Source: Actinoplanes oblitus
GTDB lineage: Bacteria > Actinomycetota > Actinomycetes > Mycobacteriales > Micromonosporaceae
Length of the DNA: 64,000 nt
Direction: 5' to 3'
NCBI RefSeq assembly: GCF_030252345.1
Contig: NZ_CP126980.1
Coordinates: forward strand, 2,743,501-2,807,500
Shown: one piece after another, positions 44,186 through 54,961 of the stretch
Layout: each line of letters opens with the position of its first letter
Numbering within the stretch: the first letter of the stretch is position 1
The notes under the pieces: model-generated
The model's database searches: none
Seen by the model: the letters and a program-made list of their open reading frames with translations, nothing else
Told to the model about the DNA's origin: nothing
Position numbers and translations under genes: made by a program

Positions 44186-45268
44186 TCAGCTCCAGGATTC
44201 CAAGATCTCCGGTACGGTCGCGGCCCTGCTCGGCTCGGGCACGCTTGCCGGCGTACGCCCGAATCGCGGCGCCGGGGCGGGCTGAAGCTGCCCGCCCACC
44301 TCGACGAAGGCGGACCTCGCCCGGTTGTGCGGGTGCCCGGGCGCCTCGGCGGGCGTCAGCACCGGGCTGACGCAGGCGTCCAGCCCGTCGAAGACCTCGG
44401 CCCACTCGTCCCGGCTCCGGCTCCCGAACCGCTCGGTGAGGATCCGCCTCAGCTCCGGCCACCCCCGCCTGTCGAACTGAGCCGGCAGGTCCGGGTCGTC
44501 GTCCAGCCCGAGCCCTTTGAGCAGTGCCGCGTAGAACTGCGGTTCGAGCGCGCCCACGGCGACGTAGCCGCCGTCGGCGGTCCGGTACGTGTCGTAGAAC
44601 GGCGCCCCGCCGTCGAGCAGGTTCTCGCCGCGCCCGCCGCGCCACTGACCGGCCCCGATCATCCCGTGCAGGAACGTGGTCAGCAGCGCCGACCCGTCGA
44701 CCATGGCGGCGTCGACCACCTGACCCCGGCCGGAGCGCTCGCGTTCCAGCAGCGCCGCCAGGATCCCGACGGCGAGCAGCATGCCGCCGCCGGCGAAGTC
44801 GGCGAGCAGGTTGATCGGCGCGTGCGGTCGCTCACCGGCGCGGCCCAGCGGTTCCAGGGCGCCGGCGATCGCCAGGTAGTCGATGTCGTGCCCGGCCGTC
44901 GCGGCGAGCGGGCCGTCCTGTCCCCAGCCGGTCATCCGGGCGTAGACCAGCCGCGGATTGAGCTCCGCGCACCGCTGCGGGCCGAAGCCCAGACGCTCGG
45001 CGACCCCCGGCCGATAGCCCTCGACCAGCACGTCCGCCTTCTCGATCAGGCGGAGCAGGTCGTCCCGGCCCGCCTCGGACTTGAGGTCGAGGGTCACCGT
45101 GCGGCGGCCGCGCTGCAACGGGCCGGCCTGCGGAACGAGCGGTCCCGTGCCGCCGGGCCGGTCCACCAGCACCACGTCCGCGCCCAGGTCGGCGAGGACC
45201 ATGCAGCCGAACGGGCCGGGCGCCAGCCCGGCCAGCTCGACGACGCGGATCCCGGTCAGCGCGGTCAT
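44186..45268 (-). CDS. CoA transferase family III, alpha-methylacyl-CoA racemase type
   Basis: 360 residues. The N-terminal GLAPGPFGCMVLADLGADVV and TGWGQDGPLAATAGHDIDYL are the signature of the alpha-methylacyl-CoA racemase branch. The catalytic His is in AGHDID, and the partner Asp is in NLLADFAGGG. It would interconvert 2R- and 2S-methylacyl-CoA so that branched chains can enter beta-oxidation. AGGAG lies five bases before the ATG. It is on the same strand as, and downstream of, the fatty-acid oxidation operon, separated by a hairpin-rich gap. Confidence 0.88.
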   Translation of the reverse strand: MTALTGIRVVELAGLAPGPFGCMVLADLGADVVLVDRPGGTGPLVPQAGPLQRGRRTVTLDLKSEAGRDDLLRLIEKADVLVEGYRPGVAERLGFGPQRCAELNPRLVYARMTGWGQDGPLAATAGHDIDYLAIAGALEPLGRAGERPHAPINLLADFAGGGMLLAVGILAALLERERSGRGQVVDAAMVDGSALLTTFLHGMIGAGQWRGGRGENLLDGGAPFYDTYRTADGGYVAVGALEPQFYAALLKGLGLDDDPDLPAQFDRRGWPELRRILTERFGSRSRDEWAEVFDGLDACVSPVLTPAEAPGHPHNRARSAFVEVGGQLQPAPAPRFGRTPASVPEPSRAATVPEILESWS

Positions 45269-45296
45269 CGTTGCTCCTGTCTGGTGGTGGTCGAGG

Positions 45297-45322
45297 TTGT
45301 CCACAGCGGGGCGATGTCCACA
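45297..45322. promoter_or_regulatory. Two DnaA-box-like 9-mers
   Basis: TTGTCCACA (45297-45305) is a perfect match to the actinobacterial DnaA box. ATGTCCACA (45314-45322) is one change away, same strand, 17 bp apart. They are close upstream of the racemase start. They may be chance, a titration site, or a regulatory site; no origin-like cluster surrounds them. Confidence 0.4.
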
Positions 45323-45329
45323 GGGTGCC

Positions 45330-45407
45330 CGCCGAGTCGCCCGGCCCGCTGTCAGACTGGCTGCAGGGGTGCCCCCCAGGGAGGGCGGGGGCCTGGGCGA
45401 CTCGGCG
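45330..45407 (-). terminator. Long-armed hairpin after the beta-oxidation operon
   Basis: CGCCGAGTCGCCC (45330-45342) pairs perfectly with GGGCGACTCGGCG (45395-45407). With one bulged base the stem continues into GGCCC. The 52-nt loop includes a smaller GC hairpin. It begins 12 bp after the fadB-type stop codon and probably terminates the operon. Confidence 0.55.
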
Positions 45408-45419
45408 TGATCATGACCC

Positions 45420-47446
45420 CTAAGCCGGCGCGAACCGCTCCCCGTAGCGAGCCGCCAGCTCCGCCGCCCGCCCCTTGAAGTCGGCGTGCTGCTCCACGTA
45501 CCGCAGCACCCCACCGGTCCACGGCGGGAAGCCGATCCCGAGGATCGAGCCGATGTTGCCGTCCGCGTCGGTCCGCAGCACCCCCTCGGCCCGGCAGCGC
45601 AGCGCGTCCAGCGCCTCGCTGAACAGCAGCCGCTCCTGCAGGTCGGCGAAGGGCACCGCACGACCCTCGTCGGTGGCCAGTTCGGCGAGGCCGTCCCAGA
45701 GCCGGGTGCGGCGGCCGTTCTCGTACGCGTAGAAACCGCGACCTGACGACCTGCCGGGCCGGTCGTGGGTCTCCAGCATCGTCGCGACCAGCGCGTGCGC
45801 CTTGTCGTAGCCGGCGTTCACGCCGGCCGCCAGGTACGCCTTGTGGATCTTCGCCATCAGCGTGAGCGTCACCTCGTCGGCCAGCGCCAGCGGACCGGTC
45901 GGGTAGCCGGCCTGCAGCGCGGCCTGCTCGACCGAGGCGGCCGGCACCCCCTCGGCGACCATGGTGACCGCCTCGTTGATGAACTGGCCGATCACCCGGC
46001 TGGTGAAGAAGCCGCGGCCGTCGTTGACCACGATCGGCGTCTTGCCGATCGTGCGGCCCAGGTCGAACGCCCGGGCGATCGCCTCGTCGCTGGTCTGCTT
46101 GCCGACCACGATCTCCAGCAGCGGCATCTTGCCGACCGGGGAGAAGAAGTGCATGCCGATGAAATCGGCCGGTCGGTCGACGCCCTGGGCCAGGCCGGTG
46201 ATCGGCAGCGTGGAGGTGTTCGAGGCGAGCAGCGCGCCGGGCGCGAGCACCGGGGCCACCTCGGCGAACACCTGCTTCTTCAGCGCCGGATCCTCGAAGA
46301 CCGCCTCGATCACCACGTCGCAGCCGCGCAGGTCCTCGACGTCGGCGGTCGGCGTGATCCGGGCCAGCACCGCCGGGTCGCCGTCGGCCACGGCACGCCG
46401 GGCCGCCTCGGGTGAGACGTCCTTGACCACGACCTCCAGGCCGGCCCGGGCACAGGCGTAGGCGATGCCGGCGCCCATCATCCCGGCGCCGAGCACCGCG
46501 ACCTTGGTGGCCGGCGGGACGGAGACCGCCGGCCGGGCCGCGCCGCCGTTGACCGCCTTCATGTCGAAGAAGAACGCGCCGATCATGTTCTTCGCGATCC
46601 GGCCGGTGAGCAGCGTGATCAGCTTGCGGGTCTCGATGACGAACGCGGTCTCGATGTCGACCTGAGCGCCCTCGACGGCGGTCTCCAGGATCGCCTCGGG
46701 CGCCGGCATCCGGTTGCCCTTGAGCTGCTTGCGCAGCGTGGCCGGGAAGGCCGGCAGCTGTACGGCGAGCTTCGGGGTCGACGGCGAGCCGCCGGGGATC
46801 CGGTAGCCGGGCCGGTCCCAGGGCTGGGCCGCGTCCGGGTTGGCGGCGATCCACTCCTTCGCCCGGGTGATCAGCTCCGCCGGGGCGGAGACCACCTCGT
46901 CGATCATCCCGGCCTCCCGGGCGGCGGCCGGCTTGAACCGCTTGCCGGTGAGCAGCCAGGTCATCAGGGCCGGGGCGATGCCCAGCATCCGCACGGTCCG
47001 GGTGACGCCACCGGCGCCGGGCAGCAGCCCGAGCGTCACCTCCGGGAAGCCGAGCCGGGTGCCGGGCGCGTCCAGCGCGATCCGGTGGTGGCAGGCCAGC
47101 GCGATCTCGAAGCCGCCACCGAGCGCGGCGCCGTTGATCGCCGCTACCACCGGCCGGCCGTACGTCTCCAGCCGGCGCAGGTCCCGCTTGATCGTGCCGA
47201 GCAGCTCGAACAGCGCCGGCGCGTCCTCCGGCCGGGCCTTGCTCATCGTCGGCAGGTCCCCGCCGGCGAAGAAGGTGTTCTTGGCGCTCGCCACGATCAC
47301 GCCGGTGACCTGGTCCTTCTCGGCCTCCAGGCGGTCCAGGGCGGCGGACATCGCGGCCACGTAGGTGGCATTCATCGTGTTGGCCGATTGGTCCGGGTCA
47401 TCCATCGTCAGCGTGACGATCCCGGCGTCGTCCTTCTCGAAAGAGA

Positions 47447-47450
<4 letters not shown>
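45420..47450 (-). CDS. Bifunctional enoyl-CoA hydratase/3-hydroxyacyl-CoA dehydrogenase (FadB/FadJ type)
   Basis: 676 residues. The N-terminal crotonase domain (1-190) has both catalytic Glu motifs, [11 protein letters not shown] and [16 protein letters not shown]. The central NAD domain starts at [18 protein letters not shown] (about 305), with the catalytic His in [15 protein letters not shown]. Two C-terminal 3HCDH helical domains follow. It performs the second and third steps of fatty-acid beta-oxidation. The GTG start overlaps the thiolase stop (GTGA), so it is made in step with its thiolase partner. Confidence 0.92.
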
Positions 47451-48665
<1,215 letters not shown>

Positions 48666-48676
<11 letters not shown>

Positions 48677-49838
48677 GGGCGATCAGCTCCTTCATGATCT
48701 CGTTGGTGCCGCCGTAGATCTTCTGGACCCGGGCGTCGGCGTACATCCGGGCGATCGGGTACTCGGTGGTGTAGCCGTAGCCGCCGAAGATCTGCAGGCA
48801 GCGGTCGACGACCTCGCACTGGCCCTCGGTCAGGTAGAGCTTGGCCATCGCGGCGGTCGCCACGTCCAGTTCACCGCGCTGGTGCCGGACGATGCAGTCG
48901 TCCAGGAAAACTCGTGACGCGCGCGTGCGGGTGGCGCACTCGGCGAGCACCATGCGGGTGTTCTGGTGGCCGACCAGCGGTTTGCCGAAGGCGGTGCGTT
49001 CCTTCGCGTACGCGGTGGCCAGCGCGAGGGCCCGCTGCATGGCGGCGACCGCTCCCACGCCGATCACCAGGCGCTCCTGCGGCAGCTGCCGCATCAGCTG
49101 GTAGAAGCCGGTGTTCTCGGCCTCCGGCCCGCCCAGCACGTCGGCGGCCGGCACCCGGAAGTCGTCGAAGAACAGCTCCGCGGTGTCGTTCGCGTGCAGC
49201 CCGATCTTCTCCAGGTTGCGGCCCCGCCGGAAGCCGGGTGCGTCCTCGTCCAGCTCGCAGACCAGCAACGACATACCGTGCGCCTTGGCGGACTGATCGG
49301 TCTTCACGGCCAGGACCAATAGGTCCGCCAAATACCCGTTGGTGATGAAGGTCTTGGAGCCGCTCACCAGGTAGTCGTCGCCGTCGCGGACCGCACGGGT
49401 CCGGATCGCCTGCAGATCCGAGCCGCCGTCCGGCTCGGTCATCGCGATGGCGCCGATCAGCTCGCCGCCGCACAGCCGGGGCAGCCAGCGCCGCTTCTGC
49501 TCCTCGGTGCCGTAGGCGGCCAGATAGCCGGTCACGATGCCGCTGTGCACGGCCAGGCCGAGGCTGCCCTCGCCGGCGAGCGTCTGCTCGTGCAGCAGCA
49601 CCGCCTCGTGGGTGAAGTCACCGCCCCCGCCGCCGTACTGCTCCGGCACCGAGAGGCCGAGCAGGCCCAGCTCGCCGGCTCGCAGGTAGTGCGCGCGGTC
49701 GGGATGACCCTGCTGTTCGAGGCGGGCGGCGTGCGGCACCACCTCGTTGAGGAAGAAGGACCGGACCATCTCGGCCAGGTCGTCGTGTTCCGGCTTGCGC
49801 CACGGCTCGGCGTAGCCCTCCAGTCCGGGTGTTGGCAT
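48666..49838 (-). CDS. Acyl-CoA dehydrogenase, long-chain type
   Basis: 390 residues with the normal three-domain acyl-CoA dehydrogenase build: helical N-domain, [14 protein letters not shown] flavin/substrate loop, beta domain, C-domain with [10 protein letters not shown] and [13 protein letters not shown]. Near the end it reads [12 protein letters not shown]. The Glu that serves as base in YEGT of medium-chain enzymes is Gly here, as in long-chain enzymes, where the base lies on another helix. The ATG at 49838 has GAGGG upstream; in-frame codons further up are poorer. First gene of the fad operon, divergent from a TetR regulator. Confidence 0.9.
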
Positions 49839-49978
49839 CGATACACCCTCGATCACTATTGGCGCTGTGTCAACAAGACTGTGATGAATTGGCGTCATCC
49901 ATCTGACCCGGCGCTGAAAACATCGACGGAACACCGATCTCGGAATCCGATGAATCGACGTGCCGTAAGGTCACCGCT
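49839..49978. promoter_or_regulatory. Divergent control region, fad operon and TetR gene
   Basis: A 140-bp AT-richer gap. GATGA-ATTGGCG-TCATC (49883-49899) is a 17-base dyad suited to a TetR dimer. TAAGGT (49966-49971) lies seven bases before the TetR GTG and is a probable leaderless -10. Confidence 0.5.
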
Positions 49979-50608
49979 GTGTCGTCACCAGCCAGCCCAC
50001 CGGCCCCGGCCGCGCACCGCCGCCGGCGGCTGGAGCCGGACGCCCGGCGCGAGCAGATCATGTCGGTGGCGGTGCGGCTGTTCGGCGAACGCCCGTACGC
50101 GGAGGTCTCCACCACCGACGTGGCCCGGGACGCCGGCGTGGCCCGCGGCCTGGTCAACCACTACTTCGGGACGAAGAAGGAGCTCTACCTGGAGGTCGTC
50201 CGGGTGATGCTGACGGTCCCCGAGGTGGCCCTGGAGCGCCTGCCGAGCGGCGATCCGCCGGAACGGGTGGACGCCATCGTCACGTGGTTCCTCGACGTGG
50301 TCTCCCGGCACAGCACGTCCTGGCTGGCCGCGATCACCGCCGGTGGGATGGCCGGCGACACCGACGTCGACCAGGTCATCGCCGAAGCCATCGACGTCGC
50401 GGCGGACAGCGTCCTGGCCGCTGTCGGCGTCACCGCACGCTCCGGCGAGGCCCTGCGCGGCATGGCCCGGGCCTACGTCGGCATGTGCACCTACACCGCC
50501 CGGGAGTGGCTGCAGCGTGGCGCGCTGACCCGCGACCAGGTGCACACCCTGCTCACCACCACCCTGCTCGCCATGGTCGAGAAGGTCTTCCCGCAGGCCA
50601 CCGGCTAG
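49979..50608 (+). CDS. TetR family regulator, probable repressor of the fad operon
   Basis: 209 residues. N-terminal helix-turn-helix VSTTDVARDAGVARGLVNHY followed by FGTKKELYLEV, the classic TetR pattern; the C-terminal ligand domain is not distinctive. GTG start. Its divergent position to acyl-CoA dehydrogenase, thiolase and FadB-type genes suggests a FadR-like control relieved by acyl-CoA. That is inference from position only. Confidence 0.88.
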   Translation: MSSPASPPAPAAHRRRRLEPDARREQIMSVAVRLFGERPYAEVSTTDVARDAGVARGLVNHYFGTKKELYLEVVRVMLTVPEVALERLPSGDPPERVDAIVTWFLDVVSRHSTSWLAAITAGGMAGDTDVDQVIAEAIDVAADSVLAAVGVTARSGEALRGMARAYVGMCTYTAREWLQRGALTRDQVHTLLTTTLLAMVEKVFPQATG

Positions 50609-50762
50609 CTCGGACCGGTCAGCGCGCCGGGACGAGCCGGATCCGGACCTCGTCGTCGTAGGGGACGACCAGGGGACGGCCCTGCCCGGTCCACCGGGCC
50701 GGGACCAGGAAGAGCCGGCCGCGATGTCGTGCGGCCGACCGATCCGGCCCCACTGTCGGCAA

Positions 50763-52247
50763 TCAGTGGCAGGCATCCACCGCGGCGGTCACACCCGTTT
50801 CCGGTACGACCTCGGCGCTCCCGCCGCGGGCGCGCAGCCGGCCAGTGATCCATCGGCCGGCGAGCACCGTGAGTGCCGCGAGCACGGCCAGGAACAGCCG
50901 GTCGGTCCACGAGTCGGCGTTGCCGATCAGCCCGAAGACGGTGTGGCCGGCGGTCGCGCCGATCGCCGCGGCGAGCAGGTGCACCGGCGTCCAGGCGGGG
51001 TGGGCGTGCCAGCGGCGCAGCGTGACACCGGTGCCGAGGACCAGCAGGGCGGCCGCCGCCATCGGCACCAGGGACCAGGCACCGTGGGTGAAGAACGGCT
51101 GGTCCGCGCCGGCGAAGGGGAAGATCAGCGCGAGGAAGGCGAGGGCGGCGGCCCCGGCCGCGAGCCCGGTCGTGGCCGGGGCGGGCAGGGCACGCGGCGG
51201 GTTCGCGGGGCGGAGGTGCTTGTCGCGTACGGTAAAAGCGGCGGCCGTCACCAGCAGCGCGACAGTGACGATGACCGCGGCCGCGACCGGCGCGAGGGTG
51301 TAGCCCGGGTCCTCCACCGGCGGGATGCCGACCCGCAGCAGCAGCGCGCCGAGCGCCGCGACCACGCCGGTGGTGATCAGACCGCCGCGGCGCAGGTAGG
51401 GCCGGTGCCCGTGCCCGGGGAAGAGCAACTCCACCAGGACGATCGGGATGGTGATGCTGAAGACCGGGTGGTAGACCAGGTTCAGCTCGGCGTAGGCGGT
51501 GTTCAGGCCGACCAGCCGGGGTGCCCAGTCGGCCGCGCCGTAGAGGTGCGGGCTGGTCAGCCCCTGCAGCACCAGACCCTCCTCGACCAGGCCGTAGGCG
51601 ACACCGAGCAGCAGCAGACTGGGGAACCCGCCGCCGAAGCGGCGGACGGTCTCCCGGATCAGCAGTGCCCCGGCGCCGTACAGCGGCACGAAGAGCAAGA
51701 ACACGTAAGCCACCCGCAGCGGCATGAGCCCCAGCGAGAGCTCGGCGACCACCGGCGCGAGCAGCACCAGGGTCCAGGCGGCTCCGCGGTGGCGCGGGCG
51801 CGGGTCGGCCGGGGCCGCGGCGTCGAAGGCGGACCGCACGGTCCGCAGGTTCGTGGTGACCGCCAGCGCGGCCAGCAGCAGCACCTGCACCGCCTCGACC
51901 ACCCGCAGCCACGCCGGGTACTCCGCGCTGACCAGCAGCCAGCCGAGCCCGCCCAGCCCGAGCAGCGCGACGATCCGGACCCGGCGCAGCGCCCGCGCGG
52001 TGCCGGCCCGCAGCTGCCGGACGATCCGGACGTAGAGCAGGGCGACGCAGAAGACGGTGACCGGGCGGGACCACAGGGTCCGGGCCAGGGCGGCCGGGTC
52101 GGCGCCCGGGTGGTGCCGCTGCTGGTAGGCCAGCACGGTGTCGTGGCCGGCCAGGGTCAGCACGGCGAACAGCAGGCTGACGGCGAGGTTCGCGATGACC
52201 AGTGTGACAACGGCTCTGGTCGCCGCGGTGCGGGTCGTCGGGGTCAT
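50763..52247 (-). CDS. Polytopic membrane protein with a CPBP-like EE motif
   Basis: 494 residues with roughly 12 hydrophobic segments. A segment reading VAYGLVEEGLVLQGL resembles the glutamate pair of CPBP (CAAX-protease-like) membrane proteins, but the other CPBP motifs are not evident, so the assignment is tentative. TAGCGT lies seven bases before the ATG (52255-52260 on the complement), pointing to a leaderless mRNA. The last 22 codons run through a copy of the dispersed 31-nt element, which therefore encodes part of the C-terminal tail. Confidence 0.65.
   Translation of the reverse strand: MTPTTRTAATRAVVTLVIANLAVSLLFAVLTLAGHDTVLAYQQRHHPGADPAALARTLWSRPVTVFCVALLYVRIVRQLRAGTARALRRVRIVALLGLGGLGWLLVSAEYPAWLRVVEAVQVLLLAALAVTTNLRTVRSAFDAAAPADPRPRHRGAAWTLVLLAPVVAELSLGLMPLRVAYVFLLFVPLYGAGALLIRETVRRFGGGFPSLLLLGVAYGLVEEGLVLQGLTSPHLYGAADWAPRLVGLNTAYAELNLVYHPVFSITIPIVLVELLFPGHGHRPYLRRGGLITTGVVAALGALLLRVGIPPVEDPGYTLAPVAAAVIVTVALLVTAAAFTVRDKHLRPANPPRALPAPATTGLAAGAAALAFLALIFPFAGADQPFFTHGAWSLVPMAAAALLVLGTGVTLRRWHAHPAWTPVHLLAAAIGATAGHTVFGLIGNADSWTDRLFLAVLAALTVLAGRWITGRLRARGGSAEVVPETGVTAAVDACH
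50798..50828. repeat. Dispersed 31-nt element, copy 3 (inside a gene 3' end)
   Basis: TTTCCGGTACG, six bases, GCGCTCCCGCCGCG. Both blocks match copy 1 (8462-8492) at 24 of 25 positions with identical spacing. It lies within the last codons of the membrane protein gene. Confidence 0.6.
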
Positions 52248-52314
52248 ACCGGAAACGCTAGGAATTCCGGCCGGCCCGATCCTCCGGCCGGGGACGGGTC
52301 TCCCGCCTACGACT

Positions 52315-52980
52315 TCAGGATGAGGGCCGCGGCCGGACCACGCCGAGATCGTAGGCCAGGACCACCGCCTGCACCCGGTCGCGGACGTCCAGCTTGCGCA
52401 GGACGGCCGAGACATGGGTCTTCACCGTGGCCTCGGTGACCGTCATCCGGGTGGCGATCTCGGCGTTCGACGCGCCGCGGGCGAGCAGCTCCAGGACCTC
52501 GCGCTCCCGGCCGGTGAGCCGGTCCAGGCGGGCGTCGGCGCCGGGCGGGCGCAGGTCGGCGGCGACGAAGTGGTCGAGCAGCCGGCGGGTCGCGGTCGGG
52601 GCCAGCAGCGCCTCGCCGCGGGCCACCACCCGGATCGCCTCGGCCAGGTCGCCCGGGCGGACGTCCTTGAGCAGGAAGCCGCTGGCCCCGGCGCGCAGCG
52701 CGGAGTACAGCGACTCGTCCAGGTCGTAGGTGGTCAGCATGATCACGCGGGGCGCCGGCACGCCGGCGGTCAGCCGCGCGGTCGCGGTCAGGCCGTCCAT
52801 CCCGGGCATCCGGACATCCATCAGTACGACGTCCGGCCGGGTCTGCGCCGCGAGCCGGAGCGCCTGCTCGCCGTCGCCCGCCTCACCCACCACCTCGAGG
52901 TCCTCGCGCGCCTCGATGATCATCCGGAACCCGACCCGGACCAGCGCCTGGTCGTCGACGATCAGCACCCGGATGCTCAC
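52315..52980 (-). CDS. NarL/LuxR-type response regulator
   Basis: 221 residues: a receiver domain with the phospho-Asp in VVLMDVRMPGMDG (about 54) and the Lys in GFLLKDVRP, then a LuxR helix-turn-helix (LTGREREVLELLARG and VTEATVKTHVSAVLRKL). The GTG start overlaps the kinase stop (GTGA). It is the output partner of the adjacent sensor kinase; the target genes are unknown, though the neighbouring membrane protein gene is a candidate. Confidence 0.93.
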   Translation of the reverse strand: MSIRVLIVDDQALVRVGFRMIIEAREDLEVVGEAGDGEQALRLAAQTRPDVVLMDVRMPGMDGLTATARLTAGVPAPRVIMLTTYDLDESLYSALRAGASGFLLKDVRPGDLAEAIRVVARGEALLAPTATRRLLDHFVAADLRPPGADARLDRLTGREREVLELLARGASNAEIATRMTVTEATVKTHVSAVLRKLDVRDRVQAVVLAYDLGVVRPRPSS

Positions 52981-54257
52981 GCCGCGCCCGGTCCGGACTG
53001 CCGGGTCCGGCGCCGCGTGGCGCCCTGCCAGGGCAGCCGCGCCCGGACCAGGAAGCCGCCGTCCGGGCCCGGTCCGGCGGTCAGCTCGCCGCCGACCGTG
53101 GCGGCTCGCTCCCGCATGCCCCGGATACCGTTGCCGGCCCCGTCACCGGTGCCGCCGTGACCGTCGTCGCGCACTTCGAGCTCCACCTCCGCGTCGGTGA
53201 CCCGGACCAGCACCTCGGCCCGTCCGGCGCCGGAGTGCCGGAGTGTATTGGTCAGCGCCTCCTGCACGATCCGGTAGGCGCACAACTGCACCCCGGCCGG
53301 CGGCTCGGCCGCACCCTCCCGGCGCAGCGTCACCGTCAGCCCGGCCCCGGTCATCGTCTCGGCGAGCCGCCCGACATCCCCGAGCGCCGGCAGCGGTGGC
53401 TCGTCCGGCGCACCGCCCTGGTCGCCGTCCCGCACGACACGCAGGAAGGACCGCAACTCGGCGAGGGCCTCGCGCCCGGCCGTCTCGGTGCGCCGGATCG
53501 CGTCCCGGGCCTGCCCCGGGTTGATCTCGAAGACGTCGTCGGCGGCCGCGGCCTGCACCACCATCACCGACACCGTGTGGGACAGCACGTCATGCAACTC
53601 CCGGGCGATCCGGCCACGCTCCTCCAGCACCGCCTGCCGCCGTTCCGCCTCCCGCCGGGCGGCACGGGCCCGGCCCAGCGCGCCCCAGCTCCAGGCCAGC
53701 AGCGAAGCGGCCAGCCACATCCCGGCCGCCGCCCACCGTTGCTGCGCCGCGGCCGGGCCGCACACCGCGAGGACGGTACCGGCCAGCGCCCACAGGCTCT
53801 CGCCGGCCGGCCGCGCCCACGCGTAGGTGCACAGCACCACGAAGACCAGTCCCGGCCCGAGCGAGGGCACCACCAGTTGCAGGGCCGCACCGGTCACCAG
53901 GATCAGCGCGATCACCAGCCGGCGCGGCGTCCGGTCCTGATCACCGTCGTGCTCGCCCGTCACGTGGGCCAGCCGGCGCAGCGTCCGGTCCTGACCATCG
54001 TCGTGCTCGCCGGTCACGTGGGCCAGCTGGCGCGGCGCCTGGTCCTGATCACCGTCGTGCTCGCCCATCACGTGGGCCAGCCGGCGCAGCGCCACCACCT
54101 GTGCCACGGCCAGCCCGACCGCTAGGCCGCGCCCGGCGACCGGCGGCAGCGCCTCGGTGGTCACCAGCCAGAGCGCGGGGGAGACCAGCACCGCGGCGAG
54201 CACCAGCAGCGCCCGCCGCCACTTCGGCAGCAACCGTGCCTCGTAACGGTCCCCCAT
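52977..54257 (-). CDS. NarL-type sensor histidine kinase with an internal 18-residue repeat
   Basis: 426 residues: membrane segments at about 16-33, 42-56 and 114-180, a HisKA_3 dimerisation domain with the phospho-acceptor in RIARELHDVLSHTVS, and a HATPase domain ending in NGIRGMRERAATVGGEL. Between the second and third membrane segments three in-frame copies of RRLAHVTGEHDGDQD-type sequence occur (about residues 58-113), an unusual charged, His/Asp/Glu-rich insertion. TAGGGT lies six bases before the ATG. A two-component partner of the downstream regulator, overlapping it. Confidence 0.9.
   Translation of the reverse strand: MGDRYEARLLPKWRRALLVLAAVLVSPALWLVTTEALPPVAGRGLAVGLAVAQVVALRRLAHVMGEHDGDQDQAPRQLAHVTGEHDDGQDRTLRRLAHVTGEHDGDQDRTPRRLVIALILVTGAALQLVVPSLGPGLVFVVLCTYAWARPAGESLWALAGTVLAVCGPAAAQQRWAAAGMWLAASLLAWSWGALGRARAARREAERRQAVLEERGRIARELHDVLSHTVSVMVVQAAAADDVFEINPGQARDAIRRTETAGREALAELRSFLRVVRDGDQGGAPDEPPLPALGDVGRLAETMTGAGLTVTLRREGAAEPPAGVQLCAYRIVQEALTNTLRHSGAGRAEVLVRVTDAEVELEVRDDGHGGTGDGAGNGIRGMRERAATVGGELTAGPGPDGGFLVRARLPWQGATRRRTRQSGPGAA
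53932..54093. repeat. In-frame 54-bp tandem repeat within the kinase gene
   Basis: Three copies with a 54-bp period (equivalent bases at 53959, 54013 and 54067), each encoding 18 residues. Copies differ at a few bases, so the repeat is not a recent assembly artefact. Confidence 0.85.
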
Positions 54258-54327
54258 CCCCCGACCCTAGCGGCGCCCACCCCGCAGTCGCCGCCCCACC
54301 ATCGTGACCTCCAGCCAAGCGGCCGTG

Positions 54328-54838
54328 GGCTGGTCGTAGCGGTGGTCTCAGCCCGCGCGAGACCACCGTGAGTGCCAGCCCGCGGTGGTGGCTGGTCGTG
54401 GCGGTGGTCTCAGTCCGTCCGAGACCACCCTGAGTGCCAGCCGTGTGGCCGTGGCTGGTCGTGGTGGTGGTGTCCGGGCTTGCGACACCACTGTGGGTGC
54501 CAGCCGTCGGTTCGCGGCTGGTCGTGGTGGTGGTGTCCGGGGTGTTGAGACCACCGTGGGTGCCAGCCGTCGGTTCGCGGCTGGTTGTGGTGGTGGTGTC
54601 CGGGGTGTTGAGACCACCGTGGGTGCCAGCCGTCGGTTCGCGGCTGGTTGTGGTGGTGCCAGGGGTGGCGAGACCAGGACTCAGCCCGTGGGAGGCCACC
54701 GTGGGTGCCAGCTGGCGGTGGTGGCTGGTCGTGGTGGTGGTCTGGGCCCGTGGGAGACCACCGTGAGTGCCAGCCGCGCGCCTGCGGCTGGCAAGGAGGG
54801 TGGTTTCCCGGGCTCGGACACCACCCTCACGGCCAGCC
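54328..54838. repeat. Array C: eight 53-nt palindromic units, mostly 63-bp period
   Basis: Units start at 54328, 54390, 54453, 54516, 54579, 54642, 54723 and 54786. All are 53 nt from GGCTGG to CCAGCC, except the sixth, which is 72 nt and ends CCAGCT. Units vary more than in arrays A and B, and several keep the inner stem: GGTGGTCTC/GAGACCACC in units 1 and 2, GGTGGTGTC/GACACCACT in unit 3, GGGTGGT/ACCACCC in unit 8. It fills the gap between the divergent kinase and acyl-CoA synthetase genes; 54270-54327 and 54839-54910 are otherwise plain. Confidence 0.9.
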
Positions 54839-54961
54839 GCGAGGGTGGGGCGGGGGTGGAACTCCGGCGGCGCTCAACCAGGGCACGGCGGCGAGGGGGA
54901 TTCGCCTAGCCTCCTAGGATGCGCTAGCGGATGTGCCGGAACTTCCGGGGAGTGAACGGGG

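Noticed and set aside
45297..45322. Chromosome or plasmid origin of replication at the two DnaA boxes
   Set aside because: Only two boxes, no AT-rich unwinding region, and no dnaA, dnaN, parA or rep gene nearby.
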